DNA from: Sporichthyaceae bacterium
GTDB taxonomy: Bacteria > Actinomycetota > Actinomycetes > JACCUZ01
Direction: 5' to 3'
Assembly: GCA_013698395.1 (NCBI GenBank)
Contig: JACCUZ010000001.1
Coordinates: 1-14,829, forward strand
DNA: 14,829 nucleotides
Of the stretch, positions 7,039 to 14,430 are shown piece by piece (the first letter of the stretch is position 1; every line of letters begins with the position of its first letter). The notes beneath the pieces are model-generated. The model was not told the DNA's origin. It was given only the letters and a program-made list of their open reading frames with translations, and searched no databases. Position numbers and translations under genes: made by a program.

Positions 7039-7559
7039 CGCCCCTCTGGGTGGCCCTGCTCCAGGAAGCCCCTGCCGGTGCCCTCACGGCGCGGGCCGAC
7101 GACGTCGCAGGGCGCCGGGTCGGGCTGCTGTGCCTGTGGAGAGTGACCGGTCGGCCGCACCCCGACGCCATGCGCGCCGACCCGCGCATCTGCGATGACG
7201 CCGGACCACGGTGCGTGGTGTCTCTGGCATCCACGCCGTCAAGCGGCCGGCCGATCGCCGACGACCCAGCCGTGGTGCATGCCCGCCGCAGCGTTCTGCG
7301 GGACGGCAGAGCTTGCGCCGTGACGCTGCTCACCGACGATCCGGTCTCGATCGCCGGCGCGCTGACCATCGCCCGAGCAGAGCGCCCGGACGAGGTTGCT
7401 GCGCTGCGCGACGACCCCTTCGCGCGCTTGTGGACCTCGCGGCTGCTCGCCATCGGCCCGGGTGTGCTCGGAGTGCCGGTGCGCCCGACTGGCCCTTCCC
7501 TGGAGCGCTACAGCGGCCAGCCCTGGCCCTACGACCGGTTCTGGAACCAGGAGGGGTGA
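7035..7559 (+). CDS. Unknown protein with possible YciI-like C-terminal region
   Basis: The product is 174 residues and starts at a GTG that overlaps the stop of the peroxiredoxin-like gene by four bases, so the two are made together. I do not recognise the first 80 residues. Residues about 80-143 resemble the YciI/DGPF pattern: a VH at 81-82, a LLTDDP segment in place of the usual GPL loop, GALTIARAERPDEVAAL, then DDPF at 126-129. YciI proteins have a ferredoxin-like fold with a His-Asp pair, and H82 and D127 would fit. The N-terminal part may be a degenerate second copy, but I could not align it. There is no signal peptide or membrane helix. The gene is real; the domain call is tentative. 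Confidence 0.7.
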   Translation: MTPLWVALLQEAPAGALTARADDVAGRRVGLLCLWRVTGRPHPDAMRADPRICDDAGPRCVVSLASTPSSGRPIADDPAVVHARRSVLRDGRACAVTLLTDDPVSIAGALTIARAERPDEVAALRDDPFARLWTSRLLAIGPGVLGVPVRPTGPSLERYSGQPWPYDRFWNQEG

Positions 7560-7721
7560 CACCGGTGGTAAACGCTTCGATGAGGTGTCATCATGACCTC
7601 CCGCGGCGAGCACTCTCCGCGGATCCGCCGGTAGTTCGAGTCGCGGGCACCGGTACTGCGCTCCCTGAGCGCCCGACGGTGGGCGACCTGCTCCATCGCC
7701 GGCTGGGACCGGGAGACACCC
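7560..7721. other. 162-base gap between the YciI-like and STAS genes
   Basis: The gap holds no recognisable gene. An imperfect dyad GAGG-tg-TCAT-c-ATGACCTC starts near 7582. A 13-codon open frame begins with the ATG inside it (7593-7634, MTSRGEHSPRIRR). Neither can be supported as functional. A promoter for the STAS gene probably lies here, but no convincing -10/-35 pair was found. Confidence 0.4.
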
Positions 7722-8078
7722 GTGACCTACACAGCAGAATCCCTCGACATCGCCCTCGAGCACAGCCTCGGCACGACCACCCTTCGCGTTGGCGGTGAGG
7801 TCGACCTCGCGACCGCGGCTCAGCTCCGCGACGCGTTGCTCGATGCCTTGGTATGCGGCTCGGGGGTGGCCCACCTCGATCTTGACGGGGTGACGTTCAT
7901 GGACACGGCCGGGATTCACACCCTGCTCGCCGGCGTCCGCCGAGCTTCCCTGATGGGCGGCCACGTCGGAATGACGTCGGCTTCAGGACCGGTGAGAAGG
8001 GTGCTTGGCGTGGCGGGGGTGCGTGATTCGTTCGCCGACCCGGCGTGTTCCTGCGCCCTTCCGCTGGGTTCTCCGTAG
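7722..8078 (+). CDS. STAS-domain anti-sigma-factor antagonist-like protein
   Basis: The product is 118 residues, essentially one STAS domain of the SpoIIAA/RsbV type. Key parts are LRVGGEVDLATAAQLRDAL (about 21-39), HLDLDGVTFMDTAGIHTLL (51-69) and the C-terminal GPVRRVLGVAGV helix region. The phosphorylation-loop motif is D61-T62-A63-G64 instead of the common D-S-[ST]-G, so the phospho-acceptor would be a threonine. The GTG start at 7722 has GGGAG six bases upstream. No partner anti-sigma kinase or sigma factor is encoded in this window, so it is an orphan here. It most likely binds a HATPase-type anti-sigma factor elsewhere, giving partner switching in stress or development; the partner is inferred. 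Confidence 0.88.
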   Translation: MTYTAESLDIALEHSLGTTTLRVGGEVDLATAAQLRDALLDALVCGSGVAHLDLDGVTFMDTAGIHTLLAGVRRASLMGGHVGMTSASGPVRRVLGVAGVRDSFADPACSCALPLGSP

Positions 8079-8086
8079 CCGGCTAC
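8075..8086. repeat. Perfect 12-base palindrome GTAGCCGGCTAC over the STAS stop codon
   Basis: The sequence equals its own reverse complement and contains the TAG stop (8076-8078) of the STAS gene. Just downstream, ACGGTCA (8095-8101) can pair with TGACCGT (8132-8138) around an inner CGGTGTCACCG (8108-8118). These dyads fill the convergent gap between STAS and the MFS gene. There is no T-tract, so a classical intrinsic terminator is not shown; a bidirectional transcription stop is possible. Confidence 0.4.
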
Positions 8087-8137
8087 GTCGCTGCACGGTC
8101 AACGTGCCGGTGTCACCGTCCCTGCCCAGAGTGACCG

Positions 8138-9373
8138 TCACGGCCAGGGGCCGGCCCAGGCTGATCCCTGTCCCCGGGTCAGCGCGCGCCCGCACGCGCC
8201 CGCGGCGAGGAGCAGCAACCCGCCCAGCACGTACACCACCTGGATGCCGAAGCGGTCCGCGAGTAGACCTCCAGCGAGCAAGCTCACGAGGCGGCCCAGC
8301 TGCCACAAGAAGTCGAACCCGGCGAAGGCACGACCCCGCAGCTCCCCCGGAACCCGCGTCTGGATCAGGGAGGTGAACGTGATGCTGCCGGTTGAGGTAC
8401 CGATCCCATACGTAACCAGGGCGAGAGCAGCTGCCGGCACCGTCGTCACCACGGCGAGGACGAGGTCCACAACACCGCGCAACGCGAAGGGGCCGAACAC
8501 GAACACCGGTCGGAGGGAGTTCCGGACGAAGCGAGTCAGGAACCACGGGCCGGCCAGCGCCCCGACCGCGATCGCGCCCAGCAGCACCCCGAAACCTGCG
8601 CCATCCGTGCCCAGTGACCTCCTGGCGAGGACCACGAGCAGGGCACTGGTCGCGCCGGCGGACAGCGCGGCCAGCAGCTGCGCAGCGCCCAACGCCCGCA
8701 GCAGCGGCGACGACACCAGCGCCGAGATGCCCTCCCGGGCCTGCGCCACAACGCTCGTCGCATGCACCCGTCCCGGCGTGCCAGGCACCACCAGCCCACG
8801 CAGCAGCAGCGCACTCACCCCGAAGCTGCCGGCGTTCGCTGCGAACGCCGGACCGAACCCCACGGTTGCCGCGAGCAGACCGGCCACAGGCGCAAGCACC
8901 ACCTGGCTGGTCACCGCAGCTGTCCAGATGCCGGAGTTCGCCGCCACCAGCTCGTCCTCGTTCACCAGCGACGGCAGCACCGAGGACGCCGCTGGGTTGA
9001 AGAACACGGCGCCGGCCGAAAGACCCGCCGCCACGAGATAGGCGACCGCGGCGTCCTCGTGCCACAACGCCAGAGTCCCGGCCAACCCGACGCGCGCGAG
9101 GTCGGCGAGGACCATCACCCGGACTCTCGGCAGCCGGTCCACAAGTGCCCCAGCGACCGGTGCCAGCAGCAGCACCGGCACGATCTCGGCGATGACGGCA
9201 CCGGAGACGCCGAGCCCGGACCCGGTCAGGGAGAACAGCAACAGACCAAGGGTCGTGAACTGGGCGACGTCCCCCCACTGAGACACCGTTCGGGCTGCCC
9301 ACAGCCGCCGGTACCCGGGATTGGCGAGCAGTCCACGCAGTGTGGGCCGAGGGATGGGGGCCGTCTCGTCCAT
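8138..9373 (-). CDS. Major facilitator superfamily exporter (MFS_3/EntS-like)
   Basis: The product is 411 residues with about 10-12 hydrophobic helices. The N-terminus GYRRLWAARTVSQWGDVAQFTTLGLLLF and the loop between helices 2 and 3, ALVDRLPRVRVMVLADLARV, match the DUF894/MFS_3 type, which includes EntS and macrolide efflux-like exporters. A second-half loop (GELRGRAFAGFDFL) is also typical. I chose the ATG at 9373; the frame is open to 9553, but the extra residues look like antisense sequence of the next gene. The ribosome site is weak. It converges on the STAS gene and diverges from the lipoprotein hydrolase, sharing a 106-base promoter gap. The substrate is unknown. Confidence 0.9.
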   Translation of the reverse strand: MDETAPIPRPTLRGLLANPGYRRLWAARTVSQWGDVAQFTTLGLLLFSLTGSGLGVSGAVIAEIVPVLLLAPVAGALVDRLPRVRVMVLADLARVGLAGTLALWHEDAAVAYLVAAGLSAGAVFFNPAASSVLPSLVNEDELVAANSGIWTAAVTSQVVLAPVAGLLAATVGFGPAFAANAGSFGVSALLLRGLVVPGTPGRVHATSVVAQAREGISALVSSPLLRALGAAQLLAALSAGATSALLVVLARRSLGTDGAGFGVLLGAIAVGALAGPWFLTRFVRNSLRPVFVFGPFALRGVVDLVLAVVTTVPAAALALVTYGIGTSTGSITFTSLIQTRVPGELRGRAFAGFDFLWQLGRLVSLLAGGLLADRFGIQVVYVLGGLLLLAAGACGRALTRGQGSAWAGPWP

Positions 9374-9421
9374 TCGCTCATCATCTGGCTCTGCGGCCGT
9401 CGCCACCGCAGCAGGTTCGAT

Positions 9422-9427
9422 TAGCCT
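9422..9427 (+). promoter_or_regulatory. Candidate -10 element (TAGCCT) for the lipoprotein hydrolase
   Basis: TAGCCT fits TANNNT and would start transcription near 9434, giving a leader of about 46 bases that carries the AGGAG ribosome site. The same hexamer occurs at 2107-2112 and 14647-14652 before other plus-strand genes. Confidence 0.35.
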
Positions 9428-9468
9428 CGGTTGACACGGTCGACCAGTGCGGTCGCCCCGTCCGGGAC

Positions 9469-9473
9469 AGGAG
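9469..9473 (+). promoter_or_regulatory. Ribosome binding site AGGAG that fixes the hydrolase start
   Basis: AGGAG lies six bases before the ATG at 9480. It rules against the in-frame GTG at 9447, which would also put 11 charged residues before the signal peptide. Confidence 0.75.
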
Positions 9474-9479
9474 CACCTG

Positions 9480-11018
9480 ATGCGTCGAGCCGGCGGGGGA
9501 CTCGTCACCATCATTGTCGCGGTGGTGATGGTGGTCTCCGGCTGTTCGTCCACTGATGACGTACGCAGACAGGCTGGGCAGGACCGCTCGTCGTCCGGCG
9601 CCGCGGCGGGACCTTCCCCCGCGTCACCCCTCGCGCGGTACTACGACCAGCGGCTGGGCTGGCGCGACTGCCATGACGGCTTCGAGTGCACGCGCCTGGA
9701 AGTTCCGCTGGACTACACCAAGCCGGCAGCCGAGACGATCCGCATCGCCGTCATCCGGCTGCCGGCCGACGACGACGACCCGCGCGGCTCGCTGATCGTG
9801 AACCCCGGCGGGCCGGGCGTGTCCGGGGTCGACTACGCGCTGGCGGCGGAGTCGGTGGTGAGCGAGGCCGTCCGGGAGCGCTACGACATCGTCGGCTTCG
9901 ACCCGCGAGGTGTGCAGCGCAGCGCCCCCGTCGCGTGCGTCAGTGACGACCAGCTCGACGTCCTGCTCGCCCTGGACGGCTCTCCGGACGACGCCGCGGA
10001 GGAGCAGTCGATAGCGCAGGAGTGGCGGGCACTCGGCGCCGGGTGCGCCGCGCGGCGGCCACTGCTGACCGCTCATGTCGGGACCCGGGACGCGGCACGC
10101 GACCTCGACGTGCTGCGGGCCGCCCTTGGTGACCGGCGACTGACGTACCTCGGCAAGTCCTACGGCACCTACCTGGGTACGACCTACGCCGAGACCTTTC
10201 CCCGCAGGGTCGGTCGGGTCGTGCTCGACGGCCAGCTCGATCCCGCTGCCAGCGGGCCGGAGATAGCCGCTGGCCAGGCCGCCGGCTTCCAACGTGCCCT
10301 GCGTTCCTTCCTCGCCACCTGCGTGCGACGGTCGTCGTGCCCGTTCACCGGCAGCGTCGCCGAGGCGCTGGGGCAGCTCTCGACCCTGCTGGACGGCGTC
10401 GACCAGCGACCGCTCAGGGGTGAGCCCGGCCGCCCGGTGACGCAGGCGCTCGCGGTCCTTGGGGTCGCCGCAGCCCTCTACGACGAGGGCAGCTGGCCGT
10501 TGCTCATCCGGGCGCTCGACCAGGCGGAGCGTGGCAACGGCTCGACGCTGCTGGCGCTCGCCGACTACTACGCCGACCGAGGCCCAAGCGGTCGATACAC
10601 CACCAACGCGATCGAGGCGCTGTACGCCGTCAACTGCCTGGACCGGCCGGAGTCCACAGACCTGGCCGACTACCGGGCGACTGCAGACGCACTCGCCGAC
10701 ACCTCGCCCATCTTCGGCCCGTTCATCGCATGGGGCAGCGTGCCGTGCGCGTCGTGGCCGGTTCCCCCACAGGGGCAGCCCCACCCGGTGGCCGCGGCCG
10801 GGGCCAGGCCGATCGTCGTCGTCGGCACCACGCGCGATCCGGCCACGCCGTACGCGTGGTCGGTGTCGGTCGCGAAGCAGCTGGAGTCCGGGCGACTGCT
10901 GACGTACGTCGGCGACGGCCACACCGCGTACCGCCGGGGCAGCCGGTGCATCGACCGGCTTGTCGACCGGTACTTCCTCGACGGGACGCTGCCTTCGACG
11001 GGCACCCGCTGCCGCTAA
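9480..11018 (+). CDS. Secreted lipoprotein alpha/beta hydrolase, S33 tripeptidyl-aminopeptidase type
   Basis: The product is 512 residues. The N-terminus MRRAGGGLVTIIVAVVMVVS is a lipoprotein signal peptide ending in lipobox VSGC, so C22 would be lipidated and the enzyme held on the outside of the membrane. A Ser/Ala-rich linker follows. The oxyanion-hole motif is NPGGPG (108-113), the nucleophile elbow is GKSYG (S227), the acid is D453 (TTRDPATP) and the His is H481 (DGHTAY). The TAP-like C-terminal domain is therefore complete. Several Cys pairs suit an extracellular protein. Family members include Streptomyces tripeptidyl aminopeptidases and mycobacterial Hip1. The likely role is exopeptidase or ester cleavage in the envelope; the actual substrate is not known. 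It is divergent from the MFS exporter. Confidence 0.94.
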   Translation: MRRAGGGLVTIIVAVVMVVSGCSSTDDVRRQAGQDRSSSGAAAGPSPASPLARYYDQRLGWRDCHDGFECTRLEVPLDYTKPAAETIRIAVIRLPADDDDPRGSLIVNPGGPGVSGVDYALAAESVVSEAVRERYDIVGFDPRGVQRSAPVACVSDDQLDVLLALDGSPDDAAEEQSIAQEWRALGAGCAARRPLLTAHVGTRDAARDLDVLRAALGDRRLTYLGKSYGTYLGTTYAETFPRRVGRVVLDGQLDPAASGPEIAAGQAAGFQRALRSFLATCVRRSSCPFTGSVAEALGQLSTLLDGVDQRPLRGEPGRPVTQALAVLGVAAALYDEGSWPLLIRALDQAERGNGSTLLALADYYADRGPSGRYTTNAIEALYAVNCLDRPESTDLADYRATADALADTSPIFGPFIAWGSVPCASWPVPPQGQPHPVAAAGARPIVVVGTTRDPATPYAWSVSVAKQLESGRLLTYVGDGHTAYRRGSRCIDRLVDRYFLDGTLPSTGTRCR

Positions 11019-11076
11019 CGGTGGAGTCGCGTCCGCGCGAGCGTCGTGACCCACTAGCCCCTCGGAGCGGCATCGG

Positions 11077-12240
11077 TCAGCTGCCGCGGCGGGCGTCGAT
11101 CACGACCTTCCCGCTGCTCGGTTCCATCGACCGCTGCAGCGCCGCGCTCGCCTGCTCGATGGGATAGGCGTCGGTGATGATCGATGCCATGCCGAAGGCG
11201 TCCCCGTAGATCTCGAGCTGGCGCAGCATGCTGTCGTAACCGGTATAGGGGTGGTTGGTCATACCGATCAGGCGCACGCTCTTGGAGCACAGGTGCCTGT
11301 GGGGGCTGATCGGAACGGTCCCCATCTCCACGAAGGCCCCGCACTCGATGTAGGTCCCGCCCTTGCGCAACATCTCCAGACCCTCGGGCACCACCGAGGG
11401 CACACCGGCGCAGTCGACGGCCACATCGGCACCTCTGCCGTCGGTCAGGTCGCGGACCGCCTGAACGCGCTCCTCCTCCGTCGTCGAGTCCACGCGTAGC
11501 GAGGTGGTGGCCCCGAAGCGGGTCGCCATGGCCAGCCGCTCGGGGGAGAAGTCCACCGCCACGATGTGCCCCGCCCCGAGCATCCTGGCCCTGATGACGT
11601 GGAAGAGGCCGAGCGGTCCGACGCCCTGGATGACCACCGTGTCACCGGAGGCGAACCCCTCACGTGCCGACGTGTGCATCTCCTTGGCCTTCTCCAGCGT
11701 CGCCGTCACGACCATCGGCTCGACGAGGACAGCAAGCTCCGGCGACAGGGCGGTCGGCACCTTGTACACGAACACGTCGGTGTCCACCAACATGTGCTCC
11801 GCCCAGCCGCCGAACAGGTGCGGCGGCGCGTCACAGGTCAGGCTCATCCCGTAGCACCGCTGCTTCTCACACCACGGCATCCCGTGCAGGTTCCGGCAGT
11901 ACCAGCAGGTGCCGCACACGACGTCGGGACACATGACCACCCGGTCTCCAATGCCAAGTGGCCGGCCCGAGAACTCCAGCCGCTCGCGAGCCACGGCGCC
12001 GATCTCGTCGACCACGCCCACGTTCTCGTGCCCGGGGATGATCGGGAAGGCTGGGGTCGTCTCCATCATCGTCCCGGCGTAGACCAGCCCCTCGCCCTTG
12101 AAGCAGTGCTTGTCCGTGCCGCAGATGCCCGAGAGCTCCATGCGGATCAGCGCCTGGTGGGGTTCGAGGCGGGGGCGGGGGAACTCCCGCACCTCCAGCC
12201 TGCCTGGCCCGGTGAGCACTGCCGCCTTCACGGTGGACAT
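11077..12240 (-). CDS. Zinc-dependent medium-chain alcohol dehydrogenase
   Basis: The product is 387 residues of the MDR superfamily (threonine dehydrogenase-like). Catalytic zinc ligands would be C40 (GICGTD) and H71/E72 (PGHENVG). The structural zinc site has the four cysteines C109, C112, C115 and C124. The Rossmann motif is GVGPLG (206-211), and D230 at the end of the next strand favours NAD over NADP. I chose the ATG at 12240 (MSTVKAAVL), where the family normally begins; the frame stays open far upstream to 13233 only as antisense of the neighbouring genes. No Shine-Dalgarno is visible, and a minus-strand CAGACT six bases before the ATG could mean a leaderless transcript. It is divergent from the SRPBCC gene. 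The substrate is unknown. Confidence 0.93.
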   Translation of the reverse strand: MSTVKAAVLTGPGRLEVREFPRPRLEPHQALIRMELSGICGTDKHCFKGEGLVYAGTMMETTPAFPIIPGHENVGVVDEIGAVARERLEFSGRPLGIGDRVVMCPDVVCGTCWYCRNLHGMPWCEKQRCYGMSLTCDAPPHLFGGWAEHMLVDTDVFVYKVPTALSPELAVLVEPMVVTATLEKAKEMHTSAREGFASGDTVVIQGVGPLGLFHVIRARMLGAGHIVAVDFSPERLAMATRFGATTSLRVDSTTEEERVQAVRDLTDGRGADVAVDCAGVPSVVPEGLEMLRKGGTYIECGAFVEMGTVPISPHRHLCSKSVRLIGMTNHPYTGYDSMLRQLEIYGDAFGMASIITDAYPIEQASAALQRSMEPSSGKVVIDARRGS

Positions 12241-12340
12241 GCGCACAGTCTGTCCGTGTCGGTGGAGGCGCGCCGCCGCCGCCGCGTGTCTGCCCTGGCC
12301 AGGGGGGTAGCAGGGGGCCGGCAACGCTTCCGATCGACGA

Positions 12341-12345
12341 AGGAG
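12341..12345 (+). promoter_or_regulatory. Ribosome binding site AGGAG that fixes the SRPBCC start
   Basis: AGGAG lies nine bases before the ATG at 12355. The frame is open much further upstream, but there it only runs antisense to the alcohol dehydrogenase, so this site decides the start. Confidence 0.7.
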
Positions 12346-12354
12346 TACGACGGC

Positions 12355-12795
12355 ATGGCTGAGGTCACTGGGCACATCGCCACCACGCCCGAGCGAGTCT
12401 GGACGACGCTGGCCGACGGCTGGCTCTACTCCGCCTGGGTCGTCGGGACCAGCAAGATCCGTGCCGTCGACGCCGGGTTCCCCGGAGCGGGGACGAAGAT
12501 CCACCACGCCTTCGGGGTCTGGCCGGCTCTCATCCAGGACGAGACCGAGGTGCTGGCCAGCCAGCCGGTGCAGCACCTGCTGCTGCAGGCCAGGGGATGG
12601 CCGGCCGGAGAGGCCACGACCGCCATCGACCTGACGCCTTCGGGTGGCGGCACGGCCATCCGCATCGCCGAGACACCCACGAAGGGTCCCGGTGCCTGGA
12701 TAAACAACCCCCTTGCCGAGGCTCTGCTCAAGCGGCGACTCGGGGAGTGCTGCGAGCGGCTCCGACTGCTGGTCGAGGGCCGCGGCCCTGGGTAA
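12355..12795 (+). CDS. SRPBCC (START/Bet v1-fold) family protein
   Basis: The product is 146 residues. It opens with MAEVTGHIATTPERVWTTLADGWLYSAWVVG, the usual beta-strand plus V-loop helix start of SRPBCC proteins. FPGAGTKIHHAFG and TAIDLTPSGGGTAIRIAETP follow as later strands, and a long C-terminal helix ends LKRRLGECCERLRLLVEG. These proteins bind hydrophobic ligands in a helix-grip cavity, and some act as cyclases or ligand carriers. The gene lies divergent from the alcohol dehydrogenase (114-base gap) and ends 14 bases before the convergent FAD oxidoreductase. The context suggests a shared hydrophobic substrate, which is an inference. Confidence 0.85.
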   Translation: MAEVTGHIATTPERVWTTLADGWLYSAWVVGTSKIRAVDAGFPGAGTKIHHAFGVWPALIQDETEVLASQPVQHLLLQARGWPAGEATTAIDLTPSGGGTAIRIAETPTKGPGAWINNPLAEALLKRRLGECCERLRLLVEGRGPG

Positions 12796-12809
12796 TCCTC
12801 CGGAGCACC

Positions 12810-14414
12810 CTAGGAGCTCAGGTAGCGCTGCAGGGCGGTCACCGTCGGGTCGTAGACCCGGCGTCCCACCTGCGCCCGCCGCAGCGCTGCCATGGCGGCG
12901 TTGGCGCCCGGGGCCCCGTGCACACCGCCACCAGGATGCGCCGACGAGCCAGCGAGGAACAGGCCGGGCAGGAACGTGTCGGGCCGGCCAAGCCCGGGAG
13001 TCGGGCGCAGCACCAGCTGCTGGTGGATGGCTGAGGTCCCGCCGTTGACCGAGCCGCCGACCAGAGCCGGGTCGGTGCGCTGGATGTCGGGCGGGCCCAG
13101 GACCTGTCGGCCGATGACCAGGTCCCGGAAGCCGGGAGCGACTCGGTCGACCGCCTGCTCCATCCGGGCGACCACCTCGTCGACCTCGCCCGCTGACCAG
13201 GCTGCGCGGTGTGGGACGTGGGTGTAGGCCCACGCGGCCTCCGTCCCGGCGGGCGACCTGCTCGGGTCGGCGGCGGTCATCTGACCGAAGATGAGGAACG
13301 GCCGCTCCGGCACGGTCGCGGTCGAGAGATCGGCGGCGTAGCGGGTCAGGCCGTCCAGATCGGTGCCTACGTGCACGGTGCCGGCGCCGGCGAGCTCCTT
13401 GTTGCGCCAGGGCAGCGGACCGTCTAGCGCCCAGTCGACCTTCACCGTCCCGTCACCCCACTCGAAGCGGTCCAGGTCGGAGCGCAGCCGGGCTGGCAGG
13501 CGGTCGCGGCCGATCAACTGCTCGTAGAGGATCGGAGCCGGTACGTCGGCCAGCACCGCCTGCGCCGCGCCAACCTCCGAGCCGTCGACGAGCTGGACTC
13601 CCGACACCCGTCCGTCGCGCGTCAGTACCCGGCGTACGGCCGCGTTGCACCGCACCTCGCCGCCGCGCGACTGCAGGCGCGAGATGAGCGCGGTGACCAG
13701 GCGGTCGGCACCACCGACGGGAACCGGGAAGCCGTGGTGCTGGCCGAGTTGGGCGAGCAGCAGGCCGAACACCGCGCTGCCCGCGGACTCGGGGGTGAGG
13801 TCGGTGTGCAGCGCATTGCCGGCGAGCACCATCGCCGCACCTTCGCCGAGACCCTCCTGGCGTACCAGGTGCCGTACCGGCAGCACCCCGAGCCGGGCGC
13901 CGCGCAGCGCCCTGCGGGGGCCGAGGGTGCGCGCCATCTGCAGCGCAGGTCGGACCGGGGGGAACGGACGGAGCAGCGCGGCGAGACCTGGCTCCTCCAG
14001 CTCTTCCCAGATCGCGCTCCACTGCCGCCACAGGGCACCGTCCCCGCGGTGGAAGGAGTCCATCGAGGCGGCGGTCTGCTCGATGTCGCGGGACAGCACG
14101 ACGGCACGGCCGTCGTCGAAGGCGTGGCCGAACACCAACGGGGCGTGGCCCCAGCGCAGTCCGTGCTCGTCGAGACGCAGCGATCCCAGCACAGGGGAGG
14201 CGGCGGCCAATGGGTAGAACGCGCTGAAGACATCGGCGGTGAACCCGGGCGCGAGCAGGTCGCGCTCGGTGCGCACCGCTCCGCCCGCCCGATCGGTCGC
14301 CTCGAGGACCACGACGCTCCAGCCCGCGTCGGCGAGCAGGTTGGCGGCGACCAGGCCGTTGTGCCCTCCGCCGATGACGACGGCGTCGAAGGACTGGGGA
14401 CGGTGGACGGGCAT
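12810..14414 (-). CDS. CrtI/PYROXD2-like FAD-dependent oxidoreductase
   Basis: The product is 534 residues of the phytoene-desaturase-related COG1233 family. The FAD dinucleotide-binding motif is GGGHNG (15-20), with E39 at the end of strand 2 and DRAGGAVRTE just after. The C-terminal flavin-binding signature runs from LFLAGSSAHPGGG (about 485-497) through GAPGANAA. I chose the ATG at 14414; the frame is open to an ATG at 14573, but that extension is the translated repeat array. A weak GGGAAG site lies nine bases upstream of 14414. No carotenoid or terpenoid synthase gene is in view, so carotenoid desaturation is not supported over other oxidations. It converges on the SRPBCC gene. Confidence 0.92.
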   Translation of the reverse strand: MPVHRPQSFDAVVIGGGHNGLVAANLLADAGWSVVVLEATDRAGGAVRTERDLLAPGFTADVFSAFYPLAAASPVLGSLRLDEHGLRWGHAPLVFGHAFDDGRAVVLSRDIEQTAASMDSFHRGDGALWRQWSAIWEELEEPGLAALLRPFPPVRPALQMARTLGPRRALRGARLGVLPVRHLVRQEGLGEGAAMVLAGNALHTDLTPESAGSAVFGLLLAQLGQHHGFPVPVGGADRLVTALISRLQSRGGEVRCNAAVRRVLTRDGRVSGVQLVDGSEVGAAQAVLADVPAPILYEQLIGRDRLPARLRSDLDRFEWGDGTVKVDWALDGPLPWRNKELAGAGTVHVGTDLDGLTRYAADLSTATVPERPFLIFGQMTAADPSRSPAGTEAAWAYTHVPHRAAWSAGEVDEVVARMEQAVDRVAPGFRDLVIGRQVLGPPDIQRTDPALVGGSVNGGTSAIHQQLVLRPTPGLGRPDTFLPGLFLAGSSAHPGGGVHGAPGANAAMAALRRAQVGRRVYDPTVTALQRYLSS

Positions 14415-14430
14415 GGCGGCGGTCTTCCCG

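Noticed and set aside
7593..7634. Short 13-codon leader frame (MTSRGEHSPRIRR) before the STAS gene
   Set aside because: It has a GAGG at a fair distance, but it is too short and has no attenuation structure or regulatory codon run.
7983..9302. Long 439-codon open frame overlapping the MFS gene on the same strand
   Set aside because: Its translation is Arg/Gly-rich with no domain, and the MFS frame explains the region.
9431..9436. Perfect TTGACA -35 hexamer upstream of the hydrolase
   Set aside because: No -10 match lies 16-19 bases downstream on the plus strand, so it is probably chance.
9624..11054. Long 476-codon open frame antisense to the lipoprotein hydrolase
   Set aside because: It is a by-product of high-GC codon use; the plus-strand hydrolase has all family motifs and a ribosome site.
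11566..12795. Extended plus-strand frame upstream of the SRPBCC gene
   Set aside because: The upstream part is antisense to the alcohol dehydrogenase; the AGGAG at 12341 fixes the real start at 12355.
12241..13233. Extension of the alcohol dehydrogenase frame upstream to 13233
   Set aside because: It would run antisense through the SRPBCC gene and out of frame through the FAD gene; the family starts at MSTVKAAVL.
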